From contig NZ_JADFUA010000002.1 of assembly GCF_015223195.1 (NCBI RefSeq), positions 310,001 to 374,000 on the forward strand: a DNA stretch of 64,000 nucleotides, written 5' to 3'. Positions 37,623-48,370 of this stretch are shown piece by piece (position 1 is the stretch's first letter; every line of letters begins with the position of its first letter). Below the pieces are notes generated by a model that made no database searches, was not told the origin of the DNA, and worked only from the letters and a program-made list of their open reading frames with translations. The translations under genes and the position numbers were made by a program. Source of the DNA: Chitinilyticum piscinae (lineage in GTDB: Bacteria > Pseudomonadota > Gammaproteobacteria > Burkholderiales > Chitinibacteraceae).

Positions 37623-39365
37623 TTAATCTGCCAGCGTCACGGCCAGTTTGGTACCCTGGATGTTTTGCAACTCGGCTTGCCCGGCGTAATCCGGTACCGG
37701 CAGTCGCCAGGCACAGTGTTCGCCGCTTGGTAAGCCATCATGGCGAATTACGGCGACGTTGCCGGAATACGACAGCGTTTCACTGACGCGACCCTCCTTG
37801 CGCGCCAGTAGCGGCAGTTTGCCGCTGTCACTGGCAAGCCAGTGCAGCGTGAGCTGTGGCTGGCAAGCCGCTTGTGCTTGCAGCAGGTACAACACCCGCT
37901 GGCTGCCCCAGCCGGAAGATTCGTGGCGTTGCAGCAGCAGGTAGTCGGCACCGCTGCTGATGATTGTCATGTTGCTGATTTCGGGCAGGTAAATCACATG
38001 GGTTTGCGGCAGGCGGGTGGCAAATTCGAAGCCATGTACCACTGCATAGGTGCCATTGCGCCAGCCGTTACCGTGGGTGTCGCCATGAATGTCGCGCAGG
38101 AAGTAGCGCCCCTTGGCAAAATCATCGGTGATCTGCGGCAGGTATGGGATCTGCAGCGAGGGCAGTACGATGCGGTGCACGCCCTGCTGCTGGTATAGCC
38201 GCATCAGTTCCTCGCGGCGTGCGGTCTGTTGTTGCGTGGCATGGTTTTGCTCCAGCGTGGTCAGCACGTCAGCCCCCAGCACCGGAATCAGAATGCCCAG
38301 CAGTGGCAGGTGCCAAAAAGCTTGCCAGCCCCGATCCCAGAGCGGATGTGCCAGCGCGAGTGCCGTGGCGATCCACAGAATCTCGGCCGGGAAGGCGGTA
38401 CGAGTGGCAAAATTGATGCCGGTCGAACCCACCATAGCCAGCGCCAGCAGCAGCCCGGTCAGCGCCAAGAGCCAGCTACGTTTCAGCTCGGCCCCTTGGC
38501 GTGTTGTGAGGTTCAGTACCAGCAGAAGCAGCAAGACCACGGCAATCGGTGCAACCTGTGTCGTGTGCTGCCAGATGGTGAGCAACAGACTGCCCAGGCG
38601 CTGCGTCATCGGCAGGTGATCGTCCTGCATGGCAAAGCGCACCGCGTTGCCTGGTGCTGCAAACAGCACCGCGGCACCAGCCAGCAGCGCGGCGGCATTG
38701 GCCAGATACCAGCGCGGCAGAGTGCGGAGGCCTCGGTAAAGCAGCGAGATCGCGCAGGCGATGATCAGCACGGCACTGACATTTTCCAGCGCCATGCCCA
38801 GCCAGAAGGAGCCCAATGGCCACAGCCAGATCCGCCAGCGAGAATCCGTCGTCGGCTCCTGATCCAGCAGCAGTTCCAGATAGGGTGTGGCAAAGCACAG
38901 CGCACCGAGCATGACCCACAGGTAGGCAATCGCGCCGGTTTTCCAGAGCACCGCTTCCCCGAAGGATTCGGTAAAAAACCACACCCCCATCCAGGCCAGC
39001 AGCAGGCTGAGCAGGTCGGTACGGCGTGCGCCGGGCCAGCGGCCGGCGGCAATGCGGAACAAGGCCGCCAGCAGCAGGCAGAAGGCGAGTGCATTGAGCA
39101 GATTGAAAATGACCAGCGCCAGCGGCCAGCGGGCCAGCATCACGAAGGTAGCGAGCAGCACACCGGCGCGGCCGGTCCAGTTGCGGTATTCGTCGCCAAT
39201 CTGCGCGAGCATGCGGCCGGCATCCTCCGGGGGGAGAGAGCGGTACCAGTCATCCCCCCAGGTGGGAGTCCAGGTGTTCAGCAGTAGCAGCAGAGCAAAA
39301 ACGGACAGGAAAAAGGCCGAAAACGGCCAGCCCGCCCTGAGCCGGGCGGTAAGTGTATGGGTCAT
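37623..39365 (-). CDS. polytopic membrane protein, GT-C/DUF6056-like
   Basis: The 580-residue protein has about eleven to twelve hydrophobic segments in its first 400 residues. An acidic motif follows the first helix (TWGDDWYRSLP), the position where GT-C glycosyltransferases keep their Asp pair, and this is the main reason for the call. The remaining 180 residues are extracytoplasmic and include QQQGVHRIVLPSLQIPYLPQ. It may transfer a sugar from a polyprenyl carrier onto a surface polymer; the family is poorly studied. GGAGG lies five bases before the ATG at 39365, which decides the start over 39368 and a longer frame to 39461. Confidence 0.65.
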   Translation of the reverse strand: MTHTLTARLRAGWPFSAFFLSVFALLLLLNTWTPTWGDDWYRSLPPEDAGRMLAQIGDEYRNWTGRAGVLLATFVMLARWPLALVIFNLLNALAFCLLLAALFRIAAGRWPGARRTDLLSLLLAWMGVWFFTESFGEAVLWKTGAIAYLWVMLGALCFATPYLELLLDQEPTTDSRWRIWLWPLGSFWLGMALENVSAVLIIACAISLLYRGLRTLPRWYLANAAALLAGAAVLFAAPGNAVRFAMQDDHLPMTQRLGSLLLTIWQHTTQVAPIAVVLLLLLVLNLTTRQGAELKRSWLLALTGLLLALAMVGSTGINFATRTAFPAEILWIATALALAHPLWDRGWQAFWHLPLLGILIPVLGADVLTTLEQNHATQQQTARREELMRLYQQQGVHRIVLPSLQIPYLPQITDDFAKGRYFLRDIHGDTHGNGWRNGTYAVVHGFEFATRLPQTHVIYLPEISNMTIISSGADYLLLQRHESSGWGSQRVLYLLQAQAACQPQLTLHWLASDSGKLPLLARKEGRVSETLSYSGNVAVIRHDGLPSGEHCAWRLPVPDYAGQAELQNIQGTKLAVTLAD

Positions 39366-39627
39366 CATTTCCTCCAACGCCGGCAGTGCGCAGACTCTGT
39401 GGAGGTGGTCGTTGGCTACTGCGGCAGTGCTGATTCTGCGGTTGCTGTCGCAGTGCCGCAAGCGGCTGTTGTGGCGGATGGCTTGCGCTGACGCAAACCT
39501 TGTATACCCATTTTGGTATTGGCTTTGAGGCGAATATTTGATTAGGTTGCAGGGTGATACATGGGGATTTTGGGAGGGTGGAGACAGGAACTTTACGCAG
39601 GTTTACATCCAGCCTGTCGCATCCTGG

Positions 39628-40401
39628 CTACAGCACCCCGTAGCGCAGGCGGATTTCCCGCAGTTTGCCGCTGCGTTCCAGTCGCTGGATGGCCGCATTG
39701 AGTAGCCTGATATCCTGCTCGGTTGCCGCCTTGCGGCTGAGCATGAAATGCACCTTGTCCCGTACGGGGGTGAAGCCCAGTGGCCTTACGCGAACGCCTT
39801 GCAGCTGGGCAGTCCAGTTGATGGCTCCCAGATCCCCCAGTAGCAGGCGCCCGCGTCCAGCTGCCAGCATTTTCATGCCCTGCCCGATGTCCTCGTAGTG
39901 GGAGACCAGTCCGCCTGCGCGCAGCGCTGGCAGCAGGTGTTCGTACTCCTCGCCATACCAGCCACTGTTGGGGCTGATCAGCGTAATGTGCTGCTCGAGC
40001 AAATCAGCCAGCGAACGGACTTCCGGGATCTGTCCAGCCGATGATTCGAGGCTGGCAAGGCCGGTGATTTCATCGCGGTAGGGTTCGGTGAACCAGCTGT
40101 ACTGTTCGCGTTCTGCGGTCTGGGATGCGGCCAGCAGCAACGAGAGTTCGCCGTTCTGATGCATGACCAGCCGCCGTTTGCGGGGAACTTCCCGACCGAT
40201 GATCAGTGTGCAGCCCGCTTCACGGAATACCGCCTGGACCAGCTCGATGTCCAGCCCGGCCGGTTTGCCCTGCGCATCGCGGTACACATACGGAGGCCAG
40301 TTTTCCGTCGCCATGGTGAAGGTGCGGCTGCACGCCGCATTGGCCAGGGGAGCCTGCAGTGCCGGAAGCAGCGCGAAGAGTACTAACAGAAGGCGGTACA
40401 T
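39628..40401 (-). CDS. periplasmic solute-binding protein, family 3 type
   Basis: The 257-residue protein has a signal peptide (MYRLLLVLFALLPALQAPLA) and the family 3 fold: TMATENWPPYVYRDAQGKPA, LDIELVQAVFREAGC, then TEPYRDEITGL. It binds a small solute, often an amino acid. No ABC permease or ATPase gene is beside it, so it is an orphan receptor that may work with a distant transporter or a sensor. The ATG at 40401 directly precedes the signal peptide; no good Shine-Dalgarno is seen. Confidence 0.82.
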   Translation of the reverse strand: MYRLLLVLFALLPALQAPLANAACSRTFTMATENWPPYVYRDAQGKPAGLDIELVQAVFREAGCTLIIGREVPRKRRLVMHQNGELSLLLAASQTAEREQYSWFTEPYRDEITGLASLESSAGQIPEVRSLADLLEQHITLISPNSGWYGEEYEHLLPALRAGGLVSHYEDIGQGMKMLAAGRGRLLLGDLGAINWTAQLQGVRVRPLGFTPVRDKVHFMLSRKAATEQDIRLLNAAIQRLERSGKLREIRLRYGVL

Positions 40402-40547
40402 CGTGAGGGGATTCGCAGGAAGTCTGTTTCGGCAGTATACGAACAAGGCGCAGCCCCAAGCGGGATAATTGCATGAGTGGCTGATCAAGCCCCTGTTTTT
40501 CATGGGGATTTTATGGTGTTGCAGTTTCCCCGGGCAGCCAAACGCGC

Positions 40548-40553
40548 TACAAT
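40548..40553 (+). promoter_or_regulatory. -10 box upstream of trhP
   Basis: TACAAT at 40548-40553 lies 45 bases before the trhP start. A TTGCAG upstream is 23 bases away, too far for a normal -35, so only the -10 element is supported. Confidence 0.4.
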
Positions 40554-40592
40554 CGCGCCCCTTGTCGAATCTGAATGCCGCGAGTTGTCCCG

Positions 40593-41957
40593 ATGACGCT
40601 GAAAGTCCCCGAATTGCTGTTGCCTGCTGGTGATCTGGAGCGCATGCGCGCTGCCTACGATTATGGTGCCGATGCCGTGTATGCCGGCCAGCCGCGCTAT
40701 TCCCTGCGCGCGCGCAACAACGATTTCAAGCTGGAAAACCTGAAAACCGGCATCGAGGAAGCGCATGCGCGTGGCAAGAAGCTGTTTGTCGCCAGCAACA
40801 TCCTGCCGCACAACGCCAAGATCAAGACCTATCTGGCCGACATGGAGCCGGTGATCGCGATGAAGCCGGATGCGCTGATCATGGCCGACCCCGGGCTGAT
40901 CATGATGGTGCGCGAGAAGTGGCCCGAGCAGGTGATTCATCTTTCCGTGCAGGCGAACACGGTGAACTATGCCGGTGTAAAGTTCTGGAAGTCGATGGGC
41001 GTCGAGCGCGTGATTCTGTCGCGCGAGCTGAGTCTCGATGAGGTTGAGGAAATCCGCCAGCAATGCCCGGATACCGAGCTGGAAGTCTTCGTGCACGGCG
41101 CGCTGTGTATCGCCTATTCCGGCCGCTGCCTGCTGTCGGGCTATTTCAACCACCGCGACCCGAATCAGGGCACCTGTACCAACGCCTGCCGCTGGGATTA
41201 CAAGACCATCGACACGCAGGAAGACGATGCCGGCGACGTGAAGCCGCAGGTGATCCAGTTCGACTTCAACAAGGCAATGTCGGATGCCAACCAGAGCTTT
41301 GCCGCCTGTGGCGGCGCCGAACGCCACCCGCTGGCCGACAAGACCTACCTGATCGAAGAAGCCAACCGCCCCGGCGAGCTGATGCCGATCATGGAAGACG
41401 AGCACGGCACCTACATCATGAATTCCAAGGACCTGCGCGCCATCGAGCACATCGAGCGTCTGGTCAAGATCGGCGTCGATTCGCTGAAGATCGAGGGCCG
41501 CACCAAGAGCCTGTATTACGTCGCCCGCACCGCGCAGACTTACCGCCAGGCGATTGACGACGCCGTCGCTGGTCGCCCGTTCAATCCGGCACTGCTGGCT
41601 GATCTGGACGGCCTGGCCAACCGTGGCTATACCGATGGTTTCTACGAGCGCCATCACACGCACGAATACCAGAACTACCTTGACGGCCATTCCAAATCCA
41701 AGCGCAGCCAGTACGTTGGCGAAATCGGCGAGATCAAGGATGGCTGGGCGCAGGTGAATGTGAAGAACCGCTTCGAAGTCGGTGACGAACTCGAAATCAT
41801 CCATCCGAGTGGCAATATCGTCATCAAGCTCGACGCCATTCGCGGCAAGGGTGGGGCGATGGTCGACGCGGCGGCCGGCAATGGCGTGGAAGCGGCGATT
41901 CCGCTCGATGCGAAATATGCCAACGCGCTGATCGCGCGCATCCTGCCGGAAGCCTGA
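40593..41957 (+). CDS. trhP: peptidase U32 family tRNA hydroxylation protein (YegQ/TrhP)
   Basis: The 454-residue protein matches E. coli YegQ/TrhP in length (453) and motifs: [40 protein letters not shown], and the cysteine-bearing [20 protein letters not shown] with CTNACRWDY. TrhP takes part in the 5-hydroxyuridine modification of tRNA wobble position 34. The ATG at 40593 fits the family start; the ATG at 40575 would add six residues. It is followed one base later by def. Confidence 0.93.
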   Translation: MTLKVPELLLPAGDLERMRAAYDYGADAVYAGQPRYSLRARNNDFKLENLKTGIEEAHARGKKLFVASNILPHNAKIKTYLADMEPVIAMKPDALIMADPGLIMMVREKWPEQVIHLSVQANTVNYAGVKFWKSMGVERVILSRELSLDEVEEIRQQCPDTELEVFVHGALCIAYSGRCLLSGYFNHRDPNQGTCTNACRWDYKTIDTQEDDAGDVKPQVIQFDFNKAMSDANQSFAACGGAERHPLADKTYLIEEANRPGELMPIMEDEHGTYIMNSKDLRAIEHIERLVKIGVDSLKIEGRTKSLYYVARTAQTYRQAIDDAVAGRPFNPALLADLDGLANRGYTDGFYERHHTHEYQNYLDGHSKSKRSQYVGEIGEIKDGWAQVNVKNRFEVGDELEIIHPSGNIVIKLDAIRGKGGAMVDAAAGNGVEAAIPLDAKYANALIARILPEA

Positions 41958-41958
41958 C

Positions 41959-42480
41959 ATGGCGGTGCGACCGGTGCTGAAAATGGGCGAGCCGCTGCTG
42001 TTGCGCCGCGCCGAGCCGGTCGCCGAGTTCGATACGCCTGAATTGCACGCGCTGGTGGCCGATCTGTTCGACACCATGGCCGCCACCGGCGGCGTCGGCA
42101 TTGCTGCACCGCAGATTGGTGTATCACTGCAGGTGGTGATTTTCGGCTTCGAGAAAAGCGAGCGTTACCCGGATGCCGAGCCGGTACCGCAGACGGTGCT
42201 GATCAATCCGGAAATCGAATTGCTCGGGCAGGAGCAGGAAGAGGGCTGGGAGGGGTGTCTGTCTGTGCCCGGCTTGCGGGGTAGCGTGCCACGCCATACC
42301 CTGATCCGGTATCGCGGCTTTGATCAGTTCGGCCAGAGTATCGACCGTAGCGCCAGCGGCTTTCATGCCCGCGTTGTGCAGCATGAATGCGATCACCTTT
42401 GGGGTGTACTGTACCCGCAGCGCATCCGCGACATGACAAAGTTCGGTTTCACCGAGATCCTGTTTCCCGGGCTGGTTTAG
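41959..42480 (+). CDS. def: peptide deformylase
   Basis: The 173-residue protein has the three deformylase motifs: [10 protein letters not shown] (GxGLAAPQ), EGCLSVPG and QHECDHLWG (HExxH, metal-binding). It removes the formyl group from nascent proteins. The sequence is more like the type 1 enzymes, with Ile for Leu in the first motif. Since another deformylase usually sits next to fmt, this may be a second copy. It starts one base after the trhP stop. Confidence 0.93.
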   Translation: MAVRPVLKMGEPLLLRRAEPVAEFDTPELHALVADLFDTMAATGGVGIAAPQIGVSLQVVIFGFEKSERYPDAEPVPQTVLINPEIELLGQEQEEGWEGCLSVPGLRGSVPRHTLIRYRGFDQFGQSIDRSASGFHARVVQHECDHLWGVLYPQRIRDMTKFGFTEILFPGLV

Positions 42481-42635
42481 TCCGTTAGAGGGAGTGAATG
42501 CGCCGGAGGGGCGGCTTCGCTGTCGCCAGCCGGTGCGGCCTGTTGTTTGTCCATCCGGGCTTCTGACCAGGAGCAGGCAATGGCAAACAGGGCGATTGCG
42601 CCAAGAATTTCGAGTATCAGAGCCAGTGCCTGCAT
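42477..42635 (-). CDS. small membrane protein, 52 residues
   Basis: It starts at 42635 after a strong Shine-Dalgarno (GGAGGA, eight bases before the ATG), which argues for translation. The protein has one hydrophobic segment ([20 protein letters not shown]) followed by a polar tail ([11 protein letters not shown], then Ala/Pro-rich). Its stop overlaps that of def by a few bases. I do not recognise a family; single-helix small proteins often bind and adjust larger membrane complexes. Confidence 0.6.
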   Translation of the reverse strand: MQALALILEILGAIALFAIACSWSEARMDKQQAAPAGDSEAAPPAHSLPLTD

Positions 42636-42718
42636 CTGTTTTTCCTCCGGAGAAGGTATTAGCTTAGTAAGCTGACAGACGAAGTCAAGACGCATGATGG
42701 ATCCGGCGCGCAGGCAAT

Positions 42719-42746
42719 AAAAAACCCGGCTTGCGCCGGGTTTTTT
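42719..42746. terminator. bidirectional rho-independent terminator
   Basis: AAAAAACCCGGC and GCCGGGTTTTTT pair around a TTGC loop, giving a T-run on both strands. It ends the leftward cspA transcript just beyond its stop. Confidence 0.9.
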
Positions 42747-42763
42747 GCGATCAGAGCAGCTAA

Positions 42764-42967
42764 TTACAGCGGCTTGATGGCGGAAGCTTGCAGACCCTTT
42801 TGGCCTTGAGCAACTTCGAAGGAAACGCGCTGGCCTTCAGCCAGGGTCTTGAAGCCGTTGGTTTGGATCTGGGAGAAGTGAGCGAACAGGTCGTCGCCGC
42901 CTTCGTCCGGAGTGATGAAGCCGAAGCCCTTGGAGTCATTGAACCACTTAACGGTACCGGTAGCCAT
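42764..42967 (-). CDS. cspA: cold shock protein
   Basis: The 67-residue protein is a complete cold shock domain: [20 protein letters not shown] with the RNP-1 motif KGFGFI and RNP-2 DLFAHFSQI. It binds single-stranded RNA and DNA as an RNA chaperone. The ATG at 42967 has AGGGA upstream; a frame open further upstream is leader. It has its own terminator and a long structured leader. Confidence 0.95.
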   Translation of the reverse strand: MATGTVKWFNDSKGFGFITPDEGGDDLFAHFSQIQTNGFKTLAEGQRVSFEVAQGQKGLQASAIKPL

Positions 42968-45036
<2,069 letters not shown>

Positions 45037-45054
45037 AATATTGATCGGGAATAG

Positions 45055-45082
45055 AAAAAGCCGCCTTCGGGCGGCTTTTTCT
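45055..45082 (+). terminator. rho-independent terminator of argS
   Basis: AAAAGCCGCC-TTCG-GGCGGCTTTT is followed by a T-rich tail, about 20 bases after the argS stop. Confidence 0.9.
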
Positions 45083-45263
45083 TTCTTTCCGCTGAACATC
45101 TGGATTGCTTTGCTGTTCGATGCTGAAAGCAAATCTTTGGTGTTGCTGCTGCCTTTGGACTATACCGAGTAGCAATGGGCATGCTGGATAACGCGCCTGA
45201 GAAAGGGGTTCCGCAAAATCCGCCCGCCCACAGATGCAGCCAGGGATACAGGAGAACACAAGC

Positions 45264-45629
45264 ATGGCCAAGCGCGTTTTGACGGTGGATGACTCGGCAT
45301 CGATCCGCCAGATGGTGGCCTTTGCACTGAAAAGTGCTGGGTATGAAGTAACCGAAGCCCCCGATGGGAATGCCGGCCTCAGTCAGGCCAAAACCCAGCA
45401 GTTCGATCTGGTGCTTACCGATCAGAACATGCCGGGCATGGATGGGCTGACCTTGATCCGCAATCTGCGCGCCTTGCCCCAGTACGCCAGCACCCCGATT
45501 CTGATGCTGACCACCGAGGCGGGTGACAGCATGAAGCAGCAAGGGCGCGCGGTTGGTGCAACGGGCTGGCTGGTCAAGCCCTTTGATCCCCAGAAACTGC
45601 TGGAAGTGACCCGCAAGGTTCTCGGTTAA
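45264..45629 (+). CDS. cheY: chemotaxis response regulator CheY
   Basis: The 121-residue single receiver domain has the acidic pair in VDDSASIRQ, phospho-Asp53 in LTDQNMPGMDG, and the conserved Thr and Lys in MLTTEAG and VKPFDPQ. It leads the che operon and carries the signal from CheA, presumably to the flagellar switch. AGGAG lies nine bases before the ATG at 45264, so the longer frame to 45234 is rejected. Since the receiver is of the TTEAG type common near CheA in beta- and gammaproteobacteria, a second CheY nearer the motor is possible. Confidence 0.92.
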   Translation: MAKRVLTVDDSASIRQMVAFALKSAGYEVTEAPDGNAGLSQAKTQQFDLVLTDQNMPGMDGLTLIRNLRALPQYASTPILMLTTEAGDSMKQQGRAVGATGWLVKPFDPQKLLEVTRKVLG

Positions 45630-45650
45630 GCGCTTCCCGGAGGGGTGATC

Positions 45651-47855
45651 ATGACCATCGACATGAGCCAGTTCATCGGCGTGTTTTTCGATGAAGCGGC
45701 TGAACATCTGGCCAGCATGGAAAGCCTGCTGCTGCAGCTGGATCTGGCTAACCCGGATGATGAATCGCTGAATGCGATTTTCCGGGCCGCGCACTCGATC
45801 AAGGGCGGTGCTGCAACCTTTGGCTTCAGTGATCTTGCCGATGTGACCCACATCCTGGAGAACTTGCTGGATCGGCTGCGCCGGCATGAGCTGGCCTTGC
45901 AGGCCGTCATGGTCGATGTCTTCTTGCAGGCGGGTGATGTTTTGCGCTCGATGCTGGATGCGCATCGTGGCCAGGGTGAGGTGGATCCGGCGGCGGTTGC
46001 GGCAGTCAGCGGCCGGCTTGAAGAGTTGGCGGCGTTACAGGATGCTGCAACAGAGGCTCCGACGCCAGTCCTGCCGGATCAGGCCGGGGTTGCCGGAGTC
46101 AGCGGTACGCTGCACATCGCTCCGCAGGCGAGCGTTACTCGTGAAAATCTGGAGCGCAGCCTGGCGGCTCATGGTGTGGTTCATTCGTACAGCAATGCTT
46201 CACCGGATGGCGAAACACTGGTTGGCATGACACTCAACGGTACGGTCGAGGAGTTGCTCGGCGAACTTGAATTCGCGATCGCTCCGGAGCATTTGCGCTG
46301 GCAGGCCACGAACGCCGCAGACGTTGATCCGGGATACGGTTTTTTTGAGCCGGAAGTCGTGCAGTCTGACCCCGGTTACGGCTTCTTCGAGCCCCTTGCC
46401 GCAAAGCCTGCTGCCGAAGAGGGGGATGGTTATGGATTTTTTGAACCTTTGCCCCAGCCTTCCCGGCAAACGCATGAAGGTGACGGCTTCGGATTTTTTG
46501 TTGACCCCGCCAGCCTGCCGGCTGTGGCCACTGCCCCCTTAGAGCCAGCGCAGCAGGACACGGCGCCATCTGTAGCCCCGGTCTCTGCTGCAGTGATGAA
46601 TGAAGTGGCGAGCGTACCCCCGCCGCAAAAATCCAATGCAGCTAAAACCGCGGCTTCCCATGAATCATCCATTCGCGTTGGTGTGGAGAAAGTTGATCAA
46701 TTGCTTAATTTGGTGGGCGAACTGGTCATCACGCAATCAATGCTGGCGCAGAACGTCGCTGCCCTTGATCCTGCAAGCTACGGCCATTTGATCAGTGGTG
46801 TTCAGCAACTGGAGCGGAATACGCGGGAGCTGCAGGAGTCGGTGATGTCGATCCGCATGATGCCGATCTCATCCGTATTCAACCGTTATCCGCGCCTCGT
46901 GCATGACCTGGCAGCCAAACTGGGCAAGAAAGTCGAGCTGCGCATGCTGGGGGAGCAAACTGAACTCGATAAGGGGTTCATCGAAAAACTCTCTGATCCC
47001 CTGACACATCTGGTACGTAATAGTCTGGATCACGGTATTGAGGCTCCAGAAACCCGGGTGGCCAGAGGAAAATCCGAAACGGGCACGCTCACGCTGAAAG
47101 CGTTTCATCAGGGCGGGAGCATCGTGATCGAGGTGCGTGACGATGGCGGCGGATTGAATCGGGAGCGCATTCTGGCCAAGGCGCGTGAACGAGGGATGGG
47201 CGTGTCGGACTCGATGCCCGATAGCGAAGTCTGGCAACTGATTTTCGAGGCGGGTTTTTCGACTGCAGCCGAAGTAACCGATGTCTCAGGGCGCGGTGTG
47301 GGCATGGATGTGGTGCGCAGAAACATCCAGTCCATGGGGGGGCGGATTGACATTGAATCAATGCTGGGGGTGGGCTCGACTATCAGTATCCGGTTGCCGC
47401 TGACGCTGGCTATTCTGGATGGCATGTCGATCCAGGTTGGGGAGGAAATTTACATCATCCCGCTTTCGTTCATTGTGGAATCACTGCAACCGGCCAAGGA
47501 TATGGTCAAAACCGTAACCGGCCAGGGGCGGGTGATCAATGTGCGGGGGGAATACCTTTCTCTGGTTGCCTTGCATGAGGTCTTTCATGTTGAACCGCGT
47601 ATCACCGAATACCACCAGGGACTAACCATCATTCTGGAAGCCGACGGACAGAAGGTTGCGCTCTTCGTCGATGATCTGCTCGGCCAGCACCAGGTCGTGG
47701 TGAAAAACCTAGAAACCAACTATCGCAAGGTCGCCGGTGTCGCCGGCGCGACCATTATGGGTGATGGGCGGGTCGCCTTCATTCTGGATGTTTCCACACT
47801 AGTGAGGCTGGCCCAGAGTCGCCAGTTTGCTGCGCCGGAATTGGCGCATCACTGA
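45651..47855 (+). CDS. cheA: chemotaxis histidine kinase CheA with aromatic repeat linker
   Basis: The 734-residue protein has a P1 HPt domain (residues 1-105, His48 in AAHSIKGGAATFGF), a weakly conserved segment around 160-215, then four repeats of a Gly-Tyr-Gly-Phe-Phe-Glu-Pro type motif (about 223-287), the P3 dimerisation helices (IRVGVEKVDQLLNLVGELVI), the P4 ATPase (NSLDHGIEAPE, DDGGGLNRE, GRGVGMDVV) and the P5 CheW-like domain. It phosphorylates CheY and CheB. A normal P2 domain is not clear; the repeats sit in its place. The ATG at 45651 with GGAGGGG upstream is preferred over the GTG at 45645. Confidence 0.95.
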   Translation: MTIDMSQFIGVFFDEAAEHLASMESLLLQLDLANPDDESLNAIFRAAHSIKGGAATFGFSDLADVTHILENLLDRLRRHELALQAVMVDVFLQAGDVLRSMLDAHRGQGEVDPAAVAAVSGRLEELAALQDAATEAPTPVLPDQAGVAGVSGTLHIAPQASVTRENLERSLAAHGVVHSYSNASPDGETLVGMTLNGTVEELLGELEFAIAPEHLRWQATNAADVDPGYGFFEPEVVQSDPGYGFFEPLAAKPAAEEGDGYGFFEPLPQPSRQTHEGDGFGFFVDPASLPAVATAPLEPAQQDTAPSVAPVSAAVMNEVASVPPPQKSNAAKTAASHESSIRVGVEKVDQLLNLVGELVITQSMLAQNVAALDPASYGHLISGVQQLERNTRELQESVMSIRMMPISSVFNRYPRLVHDLAAKLGKKVELRMLGEQTELDKGFIEKLSDPLTHLVRNSLDHGIEAPETRVARGKSETGTLTLKAFHQGGSIVIEVRDDGGGLNRERILAKARERGMGVSDSMPDSEVWQLIFEAGFSTAAEVTDVSGRGVGMDVVRRNIQSMGGRIDIESMLGVGSTISIRLPLTLAILDGMSIQVGEEIYIIPLSFIVESLQPAKDMVKTVTGQGRVINVRGEYLSLVALHEVFHVEPRITEYHQGLTIILEADGQKVALFVDDLLGQHQVVVKNLETNYRKVAGVAGATIMGDGRVAFILDVSTLVRLAQSRQFAAPELAHH

Positions 47856-47882
47856 TTTTTGCTTCAACTGAGGAATCTGACC

Positions 47883-48356
47883 ATGGAACAGCTGCAGGAT
47901 GCAGGCAATCAGGAGCTTCTGGTGTTTACGCTCGGCGTCGAGGAGTACGGCATCGATATCCTGAAAGTGCAGGAAATTCGTGGCTACGACGCAGTGACAT
48001 CGATCGCCAACGCCCCTGCCTTCATAAAGGGGGTGATCAATTTGCGCGGCAATATCGTGCCTATCGTGGATATGCGGATCAAGTTCAACCTGGGAAATGT
48101 GACCTACGACCAGTTCACCGTGGTGATCATCCTCAGTCTTGTCGGCCGTACGGTGGGGATCGTGGTGGACGGTGTTTCCGATGTGGTGACGCTGAATGCC
48201 GAGCAGCTGCGCCCCGCGCCCGAGTTTGGAGCCGTACTGGATACCAGCTACATCAAGGGGCTGGGTGCCATTGACGAGCGGATGATAATTTTGCTCGATA
48301 TCGAAAAACTGATGACAAGCCAGGAAATGGCGCTCATTGAAGAAACTGCAGTCTGA
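47883..48356 (+). CDS. cheW: chemotaxis coupling protein CheW
   Basis: The 157-residue protein has the CheW beta-barrel motifs: [38 protein letters not shown] and [11 protein letters not shown]. It links receptors to CheA. AGGA lies eight bases before the ATG at 47883, so I prefer it to an upstream start at 47859. It lies between cheA and a receptor gene. Confidence 0.95.
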   Translation: MEQLQDAGNQELLVFTLGVEEYGIDILKVQEIRGYDAVTSIANAPAFIKGVINLRGNIVPIVDMRIKFNLGNVTYDQFTVVIILSLVGRTVGIVVDGVSDVVTLNAEQLRPAPEFGAVLDTSYIKGLGAIDERMIILLDIEKLMTSQEMALIEETAV

Positions 48357-48370
48357 GAGGAGATACGCGC

